Assembly (NCBI GenBank): GCA_002917775.1 | Contig: KZ627157.1 | Location: 11,650 to 75,649, forward strand | Direction: 5' to 3' | Origin: Glaciozyma antarctica PI12 | Taxonomy: Eukaryota > Basidiomycota > Microbotryomycetes > Kriegeriales > Camptobasidiaceae | Length of the DNA: 64,000 bases | Translations under genes and position numbers: made by a program | In this document: piece after piece, positions 31,599 to 43,229 of the stretch | How positions within the stretch are numbered: the first letter of the stretch is position 1 | How the letters are laid out: each line of letters opens with the position of its first letter | The notes under the pieces: generated by a model | The model's database searches: none | Told to the model about the DNA's origin: nothing | What the model saw: only the letters and a program-made list of their open reading frames with translations

Positions 31599-32298
31599 TC
31601 ACTTGAAAGCTCCAGAGTCCTTCTCCCTCTTGACCTTCTTGTTCGGCACCTCGCCGCCCTCCTCCTTCGCAGCCCTCTTGCCCTCCTTCGCCGCCTGCCA
31701 CGCCTCGAGCTGCTGCTTCTTATCGTCGGAGGTCCCGGTACAGCCCGCTACGTGCGCGCGCATACGGAACGCCTTGGGGTGGTCCGTCTTCCACGAGCAG
31801 TGGCGGCACTTGGCGAGGTCGCGGTTGCCTGCGCGACGAGGTCAGCAGACTTAGGGCGCGGCGGGGACCTGATAGGGAAGAGCGCACCATCGAAGAGATC
31901 CCAGACCTTGTCTCGAGGTCGTCCACCTGCAGAAGCCTGTACGAGAGGACGCGAGAGAGGAGTCAGTGCTGTTTAGGGACGCGAGAGCGGGGAAGGCCGC
32001 AACGTACCTTGGTCACAGGCGTCTCCTCCTCCTCCACCTCGAGGTTCTCCACATTCCGAAGCTGCTGCTGAAGCTGGTGGCCAAGCTGTTGATCGTGCAC
32101 CTGGTGATCTTGCTGGTGCGCGCCAGGGTACACGGGGATCCCATTGTCATGGCTTCGGAAACCTCCGGGAGAGGCGTTGCCCACCGAGGTGCTGGGGTTG
32201 CCGGAGCCGAGGCCGTTGTTCACGAGCGAGTTGTTGTTGTTTTGGTTGTTGCTGCTCCCGCTCCCGCTGCTCGATGCGCCGTAGAAGGACGAGTACAT
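31599..32298 (-). CDS. BED-type zinc-finger protein
   Basis: The start is MYSSFYGASSSGSGSSNNQN at 32298, followed by Asn-, Gly- and Gln-rich low complexity (HDQQLGHQLQQQLRNVENLE). Then comes one BED finger: RPRDKVWDLFDGNRDLAKC, with CRHC, and later RMRAHVAGC (C-x2-C ... H-x4-C). The C terminus is basic (GKRAAKEEGGEVPNKKVKRE) and ends at TGA 31599. BED fingers bind DNA and are often relics of hAT transposases, but no transposase domain is present here, so it is probably a small transcription factor. An intron (GTACGTCG donor, CACGCAG acceptor) ends exactly at the ATG. Confidence 0.8.
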
Positions 32299-34124
32299 CT
32301 GCGTGGAGGTCAGCTTGGGTAGTCCCTGGAGCAGCGCTGGAGGACGACGTACTCTGGTGCTTGTTGTCGTGCGCTGTTGCTGGAGACGCGTGGGAGAAGT
32401 TTGGGGGCGAAAGGGGGTCGGGAGAGAGGAAAAGAACGAGAGGGCGGAAAGATTTGCACCAGCGCCCGGATGCGAGCGGACGACTTGGCTCAGCGGGGCC
32501 GCTCTCTCACTTTCCTCACAGGCTTCAGAGTGTATGGCCTGCAGACTGCTCGATGAAACCAGCTCGCTCGTGAACAGCAGTTGGCTGCTCCGCCGCTGCC
32601 TGCGTCGACCACGCCTTCGCGCTGTTTCTCCCCTCGATCGCACTCTGTTTAGTTTCTTCCGAGCCTGCCGGTTTTGACCGTCGCAAGACACTCTCCTTGC
32701 AACAGCTTCTACTCTGTGCTAGTCGGGGAACTCCCTCTGGAGGAAATCATTTTCCATCGGCCTGGTGCGCTGAACGACGCGATGGAGCGACGCCAGCTCG
32801 GGCTTGCAGAGCTCGCTCTGCAACACAGTGGAGTTGCAGGGAGAGGGCGAGTGCTGGAGTAGACTAGAGGGTTGCAAGCAGAGCTGGAAAAGGCGAGAAG
32901 GAAGCTGGGAGGCAACGAGGGAGCAGCGACGAAGGAGCAGCGACGAAGGAGCAGCGAGAGAAGAAATTTCGAGCTCGCTTTCGTGCCGTACGATCGTAGA
33001 TGCAAGAACCTTATTCATTACAGGGTTACGACAGTCTTCGCTGGCTGTGGTGATGCTCGAAATCTGCGCGAGAGGAAGATGAAGTCAGCGATCCATCCTC
33101 GAGAAGCGATGCGGTGCGCGTGTGTTGGGCTCAGGATAAAAATGAAGTGTCGGCTTGGGCTGCAATTCTTGATTGCAGTCTTCGAAAGACTAATCGTGTA
33201 TAACATCACTGCCCGAGAAGGATGGAAGAGAGACTCACGTTCAAGTAGGCAGGGGGGAGCGAGTTGAGGACGGTTGCTGGGAGATTGGCGGGGTCGCGGC
33301 GCGTCGAGGGCGGAGCTTGGGCTACACAAGCGCCGAAGACGTTTGTGGTAGCCTGTGGAGCTGAGGACACGCTCGGGAAAGAAGCAGGAGCAGAAGGACG
33401 AAGGACCTGATGGACTCGACTCCTCAGCTCCCTCCCGCCTCCCGTCGCGCGTCCTCCATCCTCAACCAAGCGCATCCCGACGCCCTACCCCGCCCGAATC
33501 CACAGTCACATCCCTCGCCAGCGAACAGCATCTGTGAACATCTGTGCATCGGAAAGAAAAAAAGTGTGGTCAGCGCGCTGTTCCAGCTCTTAATGGGTGC
33601 GATGCACGGCAAGCTGAGCTCAGGATTTTCAGTGTATTTTGTTATACCCACAGAGGCACTGACCGTCATACGGTGCAGTGCCTAAGGACAAAGTAAGGTA
33701 TCATCTCTGCTGCAGCTTTGCCGTGGAGATGGGGAGGGGGGATCGAGACGAGGACTCACGAGTACAAAGAGGCGGGCTGGGTCCTTCTAATGGGTGATAT
33801 TAGGACGCCGAGCAGCCGGTAGGACGTGATGATGCTGGTTCAAAAGGTCGACATGGTGCAGAGTAGAAAATCGAAAATTTGCGGAGCTGGACGAGGTTCT
33901 GCTGCATGGCGAGTCGAGCGAGAGTGTAGGATAGGCGGGGTAGGTGCTTCTGAGCTGTCCTGTGGGTCTAATCGTTGTCGTTGAGCTGGGCGAAGGTGAT
34001 GGTGGAGGAACAGCTTCGCCAGGCGCGAAAATCGCAAAGTCCTCTGCGGCCCAAGCCGGGTGGACCTCTCCCTCCTCCCCCTCCCAACACCTCCTCACTC
34101 CACCCCCTCCATCCCTCTCTCAAA
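32299..34124. other. 1.8-kb divergent intergenic region
   Basis: It separates the BED-finger gene (-) from ATP20 (+). On the minus strand, a possible exon ending near 33236 (with LNSLPPAYLN before a GTGAGTC donor) could splice to an exon at about 33070-32719, which stays open to TAG 32719. Codon use there is not gene-like, so I treat these as leader exons or chance. No family was recognised. Confidence 0.4.
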
Positions 34125-34911
34125 ATGTTCGCCGCCCGCACCTCCCTCCGCGCCGTCCGCTCCGCCCGCCCCCAGGTCCAGTCCCGCCTCGCCTCGACCA
34201 CGACCGAGTCGGCAAAAGAGGCCGCTGTTTCTGCCGCCGCAAAGGCGCAGGCTGCTGCTGGCCCAGCGCTCGAGAAGGGTGCTGCTCTCTGGAAGACGGC
34301 GAGTGACACGGCGGGAAGCGCCCTTGGAGGTGAGTCCGGGGGATGGGCAGCGTTGGAGGAGCGGGAGCTGATTGTGGTTTGACGCAGCTTACAAGGAGCC
34401 CATTCTCGGAAACGTGAGCTACGATAGACGCCCTTTGATAATAGCAGGGTGCTGATGGACTGGGTGGTGTCGGTCTGCAGGCCGCCGTCGCTCGTGAGGT
34501 CCTCAAGCAGGTCTACGTCGGCGAGAAGCTCTCCCCTCCTTCCCTCGCCCAAGTCACCCACACCTGTGAGTTCCTCTCCGATCCGCCAGCGCTGTGCAGA
34601 TCGCCGTACCTCCGCCCCTCCTCCTCACATCCTGCTGCCACTCGCCGCTGGACCAGCCCACTCCAGACTCCCGCACCTTCCCACCACGCCTGACGCACGC
34701 ACTAACGACGCGTTCCCCCGCAGACTCCTCCTTCTTCAACTCTGCCAAGAACCCCTCGTTCTGGAAGACGCTCCTCGAGTCGGGCGAGTGGAAGCGGTAC
34801 GGAATCTACGCCATCGAGGCGTACGGTGTCTTCAAGATTGGCGAGATGATCGGTCGCCGGCACATGGTGGGGTACAAGCTTGACGAGAGCAAGCCCGCCG
34901 CGGTGGCATAA
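34125..34911 (+). CDS. ATP20: Mitochondrial ATP synthase subunit g
   Basis: Subunit g sits in the membrane part of F1Fo ATP synthase and supports its dimers and cristae shape. Exons: 34125-34329, 34388-34413, 34481-34565 and 34724-34911. The protein starts MFAARTSLRAVRSARPQVQS, a basic presequence, then has an Ala-rich helix. YKEPILGN, AAVAREVLKQVYVGEKLSPP and FWKTLLESGEWKRYGIYAIE follow. The C-terminal membrane helix has the glycines YGVFKIGEMIGRRHMVGYKL typical of the family. All phases agree. Confidence 0.92.
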
Positions 34912-36405
34912 GCTGGACAAGGGGTGGTTATGTGGAGGGAGCTGGGGGCGGGGTGGAATAGACTCGCGCTCTGTGATGCGTATCGATAGGCGTTGGTGGG
35001 GTCGGCGAGCTGCTCCGGTTTCCTTGGGTGCGCTCCATGCTGCTGTGATTTCTTTCGACGTCTTGTATTGTGCTTTTCAGGGAGCTAGGCTGATACGGCC
35101 CAGTGCGGACTCGTCGACGCAAGCTTCTCCACTCCACCCTCGCTTCCTCTGCTCCTGTTTACCCAGTTCAGCCAGCTCACTCGTTTCCACTATTTCTGCT
35201 TCTGCTGCCAGCCGCGCTCATGCAGGCGTCGATCTGCAGCAGCTGCGGCGTTGCGACGACGCTTCTACTCCCCGAACTCGTTCCTCGGGCTCAAACAGCG
35301 GTTTCTCCTTTGCTGTGCTCACGCTGCTCGTCACAGCTTCCTCAGACGACGCCACGAGCTTCCAAGTCACAGTTCTTCATTCGTTCGCAGCTCGCGAACG
35401 AACGACTGCGAGCGCAGAGACGGTCTTCGCCCCTCGCCACACCCCTTCCAGGCCTTAAGCTATGCGCTGCAGATCACTCGCCTATGAATACCCTTTGCTC
35501 GTCTAGAATCTGCAACTTCAGCCGCGTTTGTGAGCATCCAAGTCTCTGTCTCGCCGATTGGACTTGTTGCGGTGCGAGCAAGGCCAGCATTTGGGACTGA
35601 TGGCAAGCTCGCCCGTAGAATATGCTCGAGTCATCGCTTTTAGGTCCTTGTGCGGAAGCTTTGCTCGAATGGGGAGGATGCGAGGGAGGAACTTGAGATG
35701 GGAGGAGCCGTCTGATCGTTCGCATCGGCCGCGCCTTCGCTTCTCTTTGATAAGTTTCTGCCTCGCTTCTTTGCCAGCCTAAACCTCCTTTCTTACGAAT
35801 CGGCAGAGGAGTACTTCAGTTGAAGCGAAGGGAGTCCTGTCGCGGCGCCTTCGCTGCCGAGTCCCTTCCTGAACTTGGAATGCGGACAGTATGGACCTTT
35901 CCACTTCTTCACGGCTCTGAATCCACCCCGATGTGCTTTCTTTCGGTACCGTCACTCAAACGCGAGAACTCGGGGGCTGCTGCAGGAGCTCGCATCACTG
36001 CGACGCTCGACGTGTGCTTCCGTCCGCCTTTCAGTTTGCTCCGTTCAAAGCACGTCCGCTGCATAACAGCACGTCTTGTGGCAAATGCAAGAACAATCAG
36101 GTGGTAACTGGCTCCACTGGGGATCTGGCGACGGACTCGACCTCTTGCAAGATTGGAATCCGCTATTAATTGCAGCCGCTCGCGCTCTTCCGTCTTTCTC
36201 AGACCGAGGGCAGCGGTCCGAACCCTGAATTCGTACTTGTCCTTTATATCTGAGCAGCTTGTCCTCTGTGAGCTTGGATTCCTTCCGAGGAAGGGAGAGC
36301 ATTAGGTCCCCTGTCTTCGCCCGGCAACTTCCTCGCCGCCGCTCTTTTCGTCGTGCAAGATCTCGAACGAGCTTCGTACTCGACCGCTCCTCACTCGACA
36401 CAGCA
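34912..36405. other. 1.5-kb intergenic stretch with no supported gene
   Basis: It lies between two plus-strand genes. It is lower in GC and rich in pyrimidine tracts. Open frames on both strands are short or antisense to the GST exons. The right part should hold the GST promoter. Confidence 0.45.
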
Positions 36406-37452
36406 ATGGCACCCAAGATCGCCCTCCATTGGTCAGTCTCGCCGTCCTCCTCCCCACGACAGCCCGGGCACTGACATCTCCTCATGAGGCTCGAGAACTC
36501 GCGTTCGCAGAGGATTCTGTGGCTACTTGAAGAGGTGAGCTTACGGCTCCGGGCAGGAAGCGCAGTGGTGGGGGAGAGGAGGACAGAGGGCGCTGCACTT
36601 GGTGCGCACCGCAGACTCGAGATGGAGCTGACCACGCCTCACGCCATCGCAGCTCGACCTGTCCTACGAGGTCAAGGAGTACAAGCGCAACAGCAAGACG
36701 ATGCTGGCTGGCCCCGAGCTCAAGGCTGTCCACCCTCTCGGCAAGGTAGGCCGCTTCCTCTTGAGCCCCCACCACCGCTCACCGCCGTTCGTTCTGCAGA
36801 GCCCCGTCATCACTATCGAAGAGAGCGGTAACACGATCACACTCGCCGAGTCTGGAGCTATTTGCGAGTTCCTCATCGAGAGGTACGGAGCCGGAAAGCT
36901 CTCCGTCGCGGCGACTGGGGATGCGCAAGAGCGGGCGAGCTACTTGTACTGGCTTCACTGGGCTGAGGTACGTCCCTCTTTCGCTGACACTACCTATCCG
37001 AGAGCAGCACGCTGACAATTTGCGCAGGGAACGGCCATGTACCCCCTCATGCTGTCGATCGTCTTCGCACAGATGCCTAAACAAGCCCCTTGGATCGTCC
37101 GATTCCTCGTCTCCATCATCGCAGCCCAAACGATGGCGGTCTACATTCGCCCAAAGCTCAAGGAGAACTTTGATTTTGTCGAGTCGGAGCTCGCGCAAGG
37201 CGACTTCTTCGTCGGCAAGCAGCTCAGCGGTGCCGATGGTGCGTTTGGCCTTTCTTCTCGCTTTCAGCCGACATACGCTGACGATCGGACCCAGTCATGA
37301 TGATCTTCCCTCTTGAAGGACTGGAGAGTGGTCTGGGCTTCGACAAGTACCCCAACAGCAAGGCGTGGCTGGAGCGAATGCGCACAAGGCCGGCGTACAA
37401 GCGCGCGGAGGCGAAGGGCGGCCGTCCCAACCTCAAAATGTTCATCGAGTGA
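36406..37452 (+). CDS. Glutathione S-transferase, Gtt1-like
   Basis: This GST conjugates glutathione to electrophiles. The N-terminal thioredoxin-like domain starts MAPKIALHWLENSRSQRILW, then LLEELDLSYEVKEYKRNSKT and HPLGKSPVITIEESGNTITL, AESGAICEFLIERYG (the glutathione gamma-Glu site, ESGAI). The helical domain includes YLYWLHWAEGTAMYPLMLSI and the later SGADVMMIFPLEGLESGLGF, ending NLKMFIE at TGA 37452. Exons: 36406-36431, 36489-36534, 36653-36745, 36800-36967, 37028-37238 and 37295-37452. The first intron ends in TGAG, less usual than CAG. Confidence 0.92.
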
Positions 37453-38106
37453 TGGAGTAGACGCGAGTGATGGATTATATGTATTGGAAACTCAGCTCGC
37501 GCCTGCGTGGTAATTCTCCTGCGCGTCGCTACTCTGCTTCGGAAATTCCGCCTCGCTCCAAATTTCGCTCCGCGCTCAGCCTACACTGCGAGCTGCTGCC
37601 ATCCTCCCCGAGCCTCCTAGAATCAACACTTAGCCACACCGTCGCACTTTTGATGACTTGCGTGCCATTCTGGCTACCGAGTGGGGCTTCGAAGTTGCGG
37701 TCCTCGGAGCAGCTGAGCGAGGGTCATCCTGACGTTCCCAGCAGCTCGACACTTGTACGACCGCAAGCCAACGTTCCGCGTTATAGGTACGCGTTCTCTC
37801 CTTTGCTTCCTCCAGCCTCTCCCCGACCAGCGATGCGATTCTCAATCTCCCTTTCTGCGATCCTTCGCGCGACGTTCGATCCCGCCCTTCACTCCATCGA
37901 GCTTCGCACCCTCCAGCAGCGCGAGCTGACCTGCGAATTGCGTTTCAAGACCGACACGCTCTCCAACATCATCAACAAGCTCGGGAGCCTGTTCCCTCGC
38001 TCTCGCTCTCCTCTCCTCTCCCCATCGCACAGAGGCTGTCAGCCTTTTCCGCATCTCAGCAGAACCCTCCGTCTCCCAAACTGATGAACGACAATTGCTG
38101 CGCAAG
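37453..38106. other. Convergent 3' region holding a short coding-like frame
   Basis: It lies between the GST (+) and an unrecognised gene (-). The only coding-like part is the frame at 37833-38084, listed separately. Confidence 0.4.
37833..38084 (+). CDS. Possible short protein or gene fragment
   Basis: From ATG 37833 the frame reads MRFSISLSAILRATFDPALH, IELRTLQQRELTCELRFKTD and TLSNIINKLG with mainly C/G-ending codons, as in real exons here. It then degrades into S/P/R-rich sequence to the stop at 38084. A possible upstream intron (GTACGCG donor near 37789, GACCAG acceptor at about 37830) would add an exon. No family was recognised. It may be a small gene, a fragment of a lost gene, or chance. 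Confidence 0.3.
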   Translation: MRFSISLSAILRATFDPALHSIELRTLQQRELTCELRFKTDTLSNIINKLGSLFPRSRSPLLSPSHRGCQPFPHLSRTLRLPN

Positions 38107-39992
38107 CTACTCGCCCCACTCCTCCCTCCTCTCCCTCCTCACCACCTCTCCCCACCTCACCACCCCCTCCTCAAGCATCTCCTCCCACCCCTCCTCCCGC
38201 CTCGCAATCGCAATCGCATCAAACCGCTTCCCCGTCTTGGGATCATCAAGAGCGATGAGGTAACGAAGCTTGAGGGCTCTGCGAAGGCAATCAGTAAGTG
38301 TGGAAGGGCGGAGAGGAGGGACGTACGCGGCCCAGAGTCGGAGGTTCTCGACGCGCCGGAAGGTGGCGCCGACTTTCTCTTTCGACTTGTCGCCGTCGAT
38401 GATCTCGTGAATGCTCGTCGAGGGAATGAAGGCGAACGGTCGGGCAGATGCGCGGAGAACGGCGTTGTACGTCGTGCAGAGGAGGGCGCCGCCACTGTTT
38501 CGTTTGTTAGGGAGGATGTGGAGCGAAAGGAGGAATGAGAACGCACGAGAGTGAAGCAAGAAAATCGCTCCTCGAGCTTGGGTCCCCCAGGCGCTCCAGC
38601 ATCGTTCCATCGAGATGGGCCGCCAGAACCGCATGCACGCGTTCTGCCCACTGAATCAGCACGGCCACTCTCACACGAAGCAAACGAACGCACCTAGGAC
38701 TCCTCCCTCCTCCCTCGCCCACACCGGCACCTCCTCCTCCTCCTCCACAACGACTCTCACCACCCTCTCCATCTCAGCACTCTCCTCCCTCAGCCCCCTC
38801 GTCCTCCCTCTCGACAAAACCTGATCCACCACCTCCACCCACCCCCCGACAGCCTCTCCCTCCTTCCTCATCTCCTCGAGCCCCGCAACACGATACTCGT
38901 AACCCTCTCCTAGCTCTCCTCCAGACATAGGCGTGTCGTCCGACGCACACGTCAGTCCTGGAACGTCGTTCCCGTCCGACGATTCCGACTCCATCGATGC
39001 GAGAGTGTGTGGAGAAGGGAGGCGGAAGCGGGATTCGAGGTCTGCGAGAACGCCTAGGACTAGGAGGGTGGATTGGCGTAGGGTGACGAGTGGATCGGTG
39101 GAGGTGGATTTGGAGGAGGTTGGAGGTTGGAGGGGAGGGGAGAGCGAGGTTGAGGAGGTTGAGAACGGGCGAGAGGGAGGGAGGGACGAGTAGGGCCTTG
39201 AAGGGGGAGAGAAATTCAGGGATGATCCGAGGCGATTGCTCGAGTTTGGAGGAGGAGGAGCGAGCGAGGTTGGGGGAAGACTTGCGACGTAGCGTTGAAC
39301 GCTTCGGATCGCCGCTGTCGTGATTTGGAGGAGGTCGAGGACGAGGGATGGGGTCTCTTCGGATAGTGGCGAGAACGGGCGGTTGATAGCTTCGGGAGGA
39401 GAAAGGAGAGGGTCGGCCTCGGAGTAGGAAGTGCGGGAGGAGGATCGGCGTGGATGCGAGAGCTGCGTAATGAGACCCCACCTGTTGTCGTTCTCGTTAG
39501 CGGAGCTCCAGGACAGGTAAAGCAGACCACGCACTTCTCGCACACGTCCTCTAGGCAAGCCAGGATATCCCTTCGTAGCTCTCGCTCGCCCTTGACGCTC
39601 CTCCCTCCTCCCTCTTCGCGCTCCCAAGGCATCCGGTGATCGACCTCAGGCTTCACCGGACTCGGCGGCAGCTCTTCCTCCTCCGTCAGCAACCCCCCCA
39701 CCAACCCCATCTTGAGCTTCCGAGGTCGCTTCTTCCCCGCGTCCCCCACTTCCATCACCTCGGGCTCCTCGACGACCGCTGAGACTCCTCCACTCGGTCG
39801 AAGGGGTGCCGTTCCAGCGATTCCTAGCTTCGTGTACTGGTGCTGAAGGTGCTGGATGGACCCTAGCGCCATCACGGAGCTTCGTTTGGCGGCCGAGCGG
39901 GAGAAGGGCTGGAGAGATGGTGAGGCGTAGAACGTCTTGCGAGAGGGTTTCGCGGGGGATGGTTCGTCGGAGGGGAAGGGTATGAAAGACAT
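38107..39992 (-). CDS. Unrecognised fungal protein
   Basis: I do not recognise this protein. It starts MSFIPFPSDEPSPAKPSRKT at 39992. Exons are 39535-39992, 38694-39481, 38547-38643 and two more, ending at TAG 38107. The N-terminal part has SIQHLQHQYTKLGIAG, then RRDILACLEDVCEKWGLITQ. A long S/P-rich middle follows, with LVLDLLQITTAAIRSVQRYV and LRQSTLLVLGVLADLESRFR helices. The last three exons look most conserved: AERVHAVLAAHLDGTMLERL region, TTYNAVLRASARPFAFIP, EKVGATFRRVENLRLWAAAL and the acidic helix ARREEGWEEMLEEGVVRWGE. All phases agree. Length is about 520 residues. A role in cytoskeleton or signalling is possible, but there is no motif to prove it. Confidence 0.75.
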
Positions 39993-40449
39993 GCTGGGCG
40001 CGTAGGGTGTGGTGGTGATTAGGAGAGTCGATGCGGAGGGATGAGCTGCGTAGGGGGGTCGGCCTTGAGTGCTGAGAAGGAGGTGGCGTTGGCGCTGGGG
40101 CTTGGAGGGAGCGATAAAGCTTGACTATACGAAGTTGCGGTCGGTATTTGGGACTCACTGGATGCTGTCGTGAAGCTGTCGTGAGGTTGTCGTTGAGCCG
40201 AAGCGGGGGGGTTCGTGCGTGATTCGAGTCGTGTTCGTGAGCAGCTCTGGCGCGGTGGTGTTGGCCAGACCGTGCAGACCCTTTGAAGAAGGTTTAGTTT
40301 GAGATGGAGAGAGACGAATGCCAAAGGGAGACCCAACTAGGCCCACGCGCTGTTCGCTGCCGATTTCTCGAATTGTGGTCCGTGCACTCAGCGAGAAGGA
40401 GAGAGGAGCTGCTTGACCTTGTCGCCGACTCGAACTCCCTCACCTTAGG
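39993..40449. promoter_or_regulatory. Divergent intergenic region
   Basis: These 457 bp separate the starts of the unrecognised gene (-) and SYO1 (+). Nothing specific is seen. Confidence 0.4.
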
Positions 40450-43215
40450 ATGCCTAAAGCTCGCCACAGGAAACGAACTCGCCCTAGCCCCCTCGCTACC
40501 GCCGCCTCAAACGCTCAGGCCGAGGAGGGCAGCTCTGCTGCTGCCAGCACAGCACCAAAGGAGCCCAAGGTCGGCAAGAAGGAGAGCGAGGTGACAAACT
40601 TGCTCGACAAGCTCAGGAGTGACAAGGTAGAGGAGAGGATCTGGGCCAGCGTGAGTCGTTCCCGTCTACGAGCTGAGGCGGAGGGAGGAGCTAACGCGTC
40701 TTGCAGTCGGCTCTGTCTTCGCTCCTCCTCACTCTGCCCCCCGTCACTCTACGCCTACTCCTCTCCAAGAACCTCATCGGACTCCTCATTGAACGCCTGG
40801 CCGACACCGAAGACGAGGTCGTCGTTGAATGCCTCGGTTCTCTCCGGTCAGTCCAGCTCACGTCCGACTCTCCGAGACTTTCAGCTCACGCGCGTCGCAC
40901 GCACAGCAACCTCGCCGTCTCGAGCCCTCCTTCCGTCCTGTCCGAGATGCACAACAAGCGCCTGCTCCTGCCCCTCACCACGACGCACCTTCCCCTCCTC
41001 CTTTCCCTCCTTCCCTCCCTCCTCGGACCCGCTCCCGCACCCCACGTCGCTCCTCTCCCTTCGACTCCCGAACAGCGCGTAGCGGCCGAGATCCTCAACT
41101 CGCGGAATGAGAAGCGTCGGCGCCTCTTCTGGGACTGGAGCGAGAACGTCCTCATGCTTCTCTGGTGCCTCGCCGAGAGCAACACCAAGATCCTCGCGAG
41201 CTTGAACGCGACTGGAGACAAGCTAGTCGAGTTTACGATGGCGTTCTTGGATGCCAAAGCGATGGGACTTTCCGAGGGAGATACCGATGGGATGGATGTC
41301 GAGGGAGCTAAGAAGGGGAAGAAGGGGAAGAAGGTCGCAGGAACCAAGGAGCGAGTGCCGCTCTTCGTTGCTCTCGCAGCAGGTACGTTGTCCAGCTTCT
41401 CATACGCATCTACCGAGCTAACGCGCTTGACGCAGCTCACACCCTTCACGCCTTCATCTCCTCCAACACTCCGGCCTGCACTCTCCTCCTCGCTCACCCC
41501 TCTCTCCCTTCCCTCGCTCTCCTCCTCACAACTCCCACTGCACCTCCCACGACGACCCAAGTCGAATCGCACCACTCCACTCCCGCCTCGGATGCCGACG
41601 ACTTCCTCACCCTCCGCGTTTTGTCCTTTGGAATCCTCCTCGAGGTGTCCAAGGGGAAGAAGCAGAGCGAGATGCGCGAGGTGCTCAAAAGCTAAAAAGT
41701 AACATTCTCATGGGATTGCTCAAGAGCGATCTAGCAGGTGTCGCTGCTGCCAGCATCGAAGTCGTCAAAGAGCTCGTGCGTCCTCTCTCCTGCTCGTTCA
41801 TTCTCACTCGCCAACTCGCCTCGCAGCCCGCAACCGAAACTCCTGGCGCAATCTCTGCTCCCGCAACCAAGCTCGCCTCTTACGAGAAGAAGCTTTCGAC
41901 TCTGCAGCTCTCGCTCGAGATTCTCGGAGAATGGTGCGCGACGCTCGACGCGGATGCGCTGGGCGATGCGGCGGAGGAGGAAGAGTGGGGTGGAATCCCG
42001 ATGGAGGATGGAGAGGAGGACGTCGAGATGGACGAGGGAGAGGAGGGAGACGACAATGGCGGCGCCGACGAGGGCTCGATGGACGAGGAGAGCACGAGCG
42101 ACGCAGCCGTCGAGCTCAGCTCCTCCGCATTAACGCTCTTCGCCTCCCTCCCTTCCCTCCTCCTCGCTCTCACCACTCCCACTTCCCTCTCCTTCCACAT
42201 CGCCCCTTCCACCGCTTCCACCCCGGGCCTAATCCCCACTTCCACCACTTCCGCCGACCTCCCCATCCCCCTTTCCGCCGTCGCCGACCTCCTCACGACG
42301 ATCCACGTGCGCGCTCTCGAATGCCTCAACAACCTCTACATCACTCTCGCGCGCGCCCTCGCCTCTCCCTCCGCAACGACCGCAGCGTTCTTGAGCGACA
42401 AAGTCCGGATCGCAGATCTGCAAGCGGGGTGGGAGGGAGTGCTGGGGATGGTGCAGGGGGCTTTGGTGGGACAGACGGGGGCGGAGAGGAAGGAGGATGA
42501 GGGGGAGGATCGAAGGATGGAGGTCGTCATGGCTGGCGTCGGAGCGGCATGGGGTATGGCGCGCGTCGGGCTCGGGGAGGGAGGTCGTTTGGTGAGTCCT
42601 TTCCGTCGTCGTTTCGTTGAGCAGCTGCTGATGAGTAAGGACGCAGATGGTTGGTCCTTCGGCAACGCCGTTCCTCGTCGAGGTCTTCTCGCACCCGTTC
42701 GCTACGGCCGCCACACCTGCTGGCGAGGCTATTCGTGTCAGGATCGCCGGAGCTCTCGGGTGGATGGGTCGTCGCAAGGGCATCAACGCCGCCGAGAACG
42801 AGGTGCGTCCATTCCTCCCTTCATCGTGCGCAGGTACTAATTCCTCGCGAGCAGATGATCGGAGCATTCCTTCTCTCCCTCCTTCCGAGCGGGAAGACCC
42901 CCTCTCCTCTCGCTCCTACGCCCGAGGCCCTTCTTCAAGCGATCGACTCACTCATCGACTTGTACTCGGACGAAGAGTCTTCCTACGATGCTGCCGTCTT
43001 CCGCGCCAAGGGGTTCTTGGAGCGACTAGAGAGCGCAGTGACGGGCGTTCGCGCTGCTGTGCGTTCCCTTTATACTCTCGTGGTGGTGCGAAAGCTGATG
43101 AGGGGTGCAGTTGAAGAAGATTGATCGAAAGAAGTTCCCCGAGCTGAGGAGTCGTGCGGACGGAGCTCTCGAGAACCTCGAGGCGTTCGTGGAGTACCGC
43201 AAGGACATCGTTTGA
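40450..43215 (+). CDS. SYO1: SYO1/HEATR3-like ribosomal protein import adaptor
   Basis: Syo1 escorts newly made uL18 (Rpl5) and uL5 (Rpl11) together to the nucleus for 5S RNP assembly. The start MPKARHRKRTRPSPLATAAS is a basic, PY-NLS-like N terminus. ARM/HEAT repeats begin with VTNLLDKLRSDKVEERIWAS, IGLLIERLADTEDEVVVECL and GSLRNLAVSS. A long acidic loop (PMEDGEEDVEMDEGEEGDDN) lies in the middle, as in the family. Later repeats include ALECLNNLYITLARAL, IAGALGWMGRRKGINAAENE and LIDLYSDEESSYDAAVFRAK, ending FVEYRKDIV at TGA 43213-43215. Exons 1-3 are 40450-40650, 40707-40846 and 40907-41382. In an A-rich stretch near 41690-41700 the frame breaks by one base between SEMREVLK and SNILMGLLKSD, fitting a lost A. 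Confidence 0.85.
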
Positions 43216-43229
43216 GCGGAACGTAATGT

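Noticed and set aside
31599-32298. BED finger as part of a hAT transposon
   Set aside because: No transposase catalytic domain or terminal inverted repeats are present.
32719-33480. Possible two-exon gene on the minus strand
   Set aside because: Splice sites are good and the frame is open, but codon use is unlike genes here and no start was found; it may be leader exons of the BED-finger gene.
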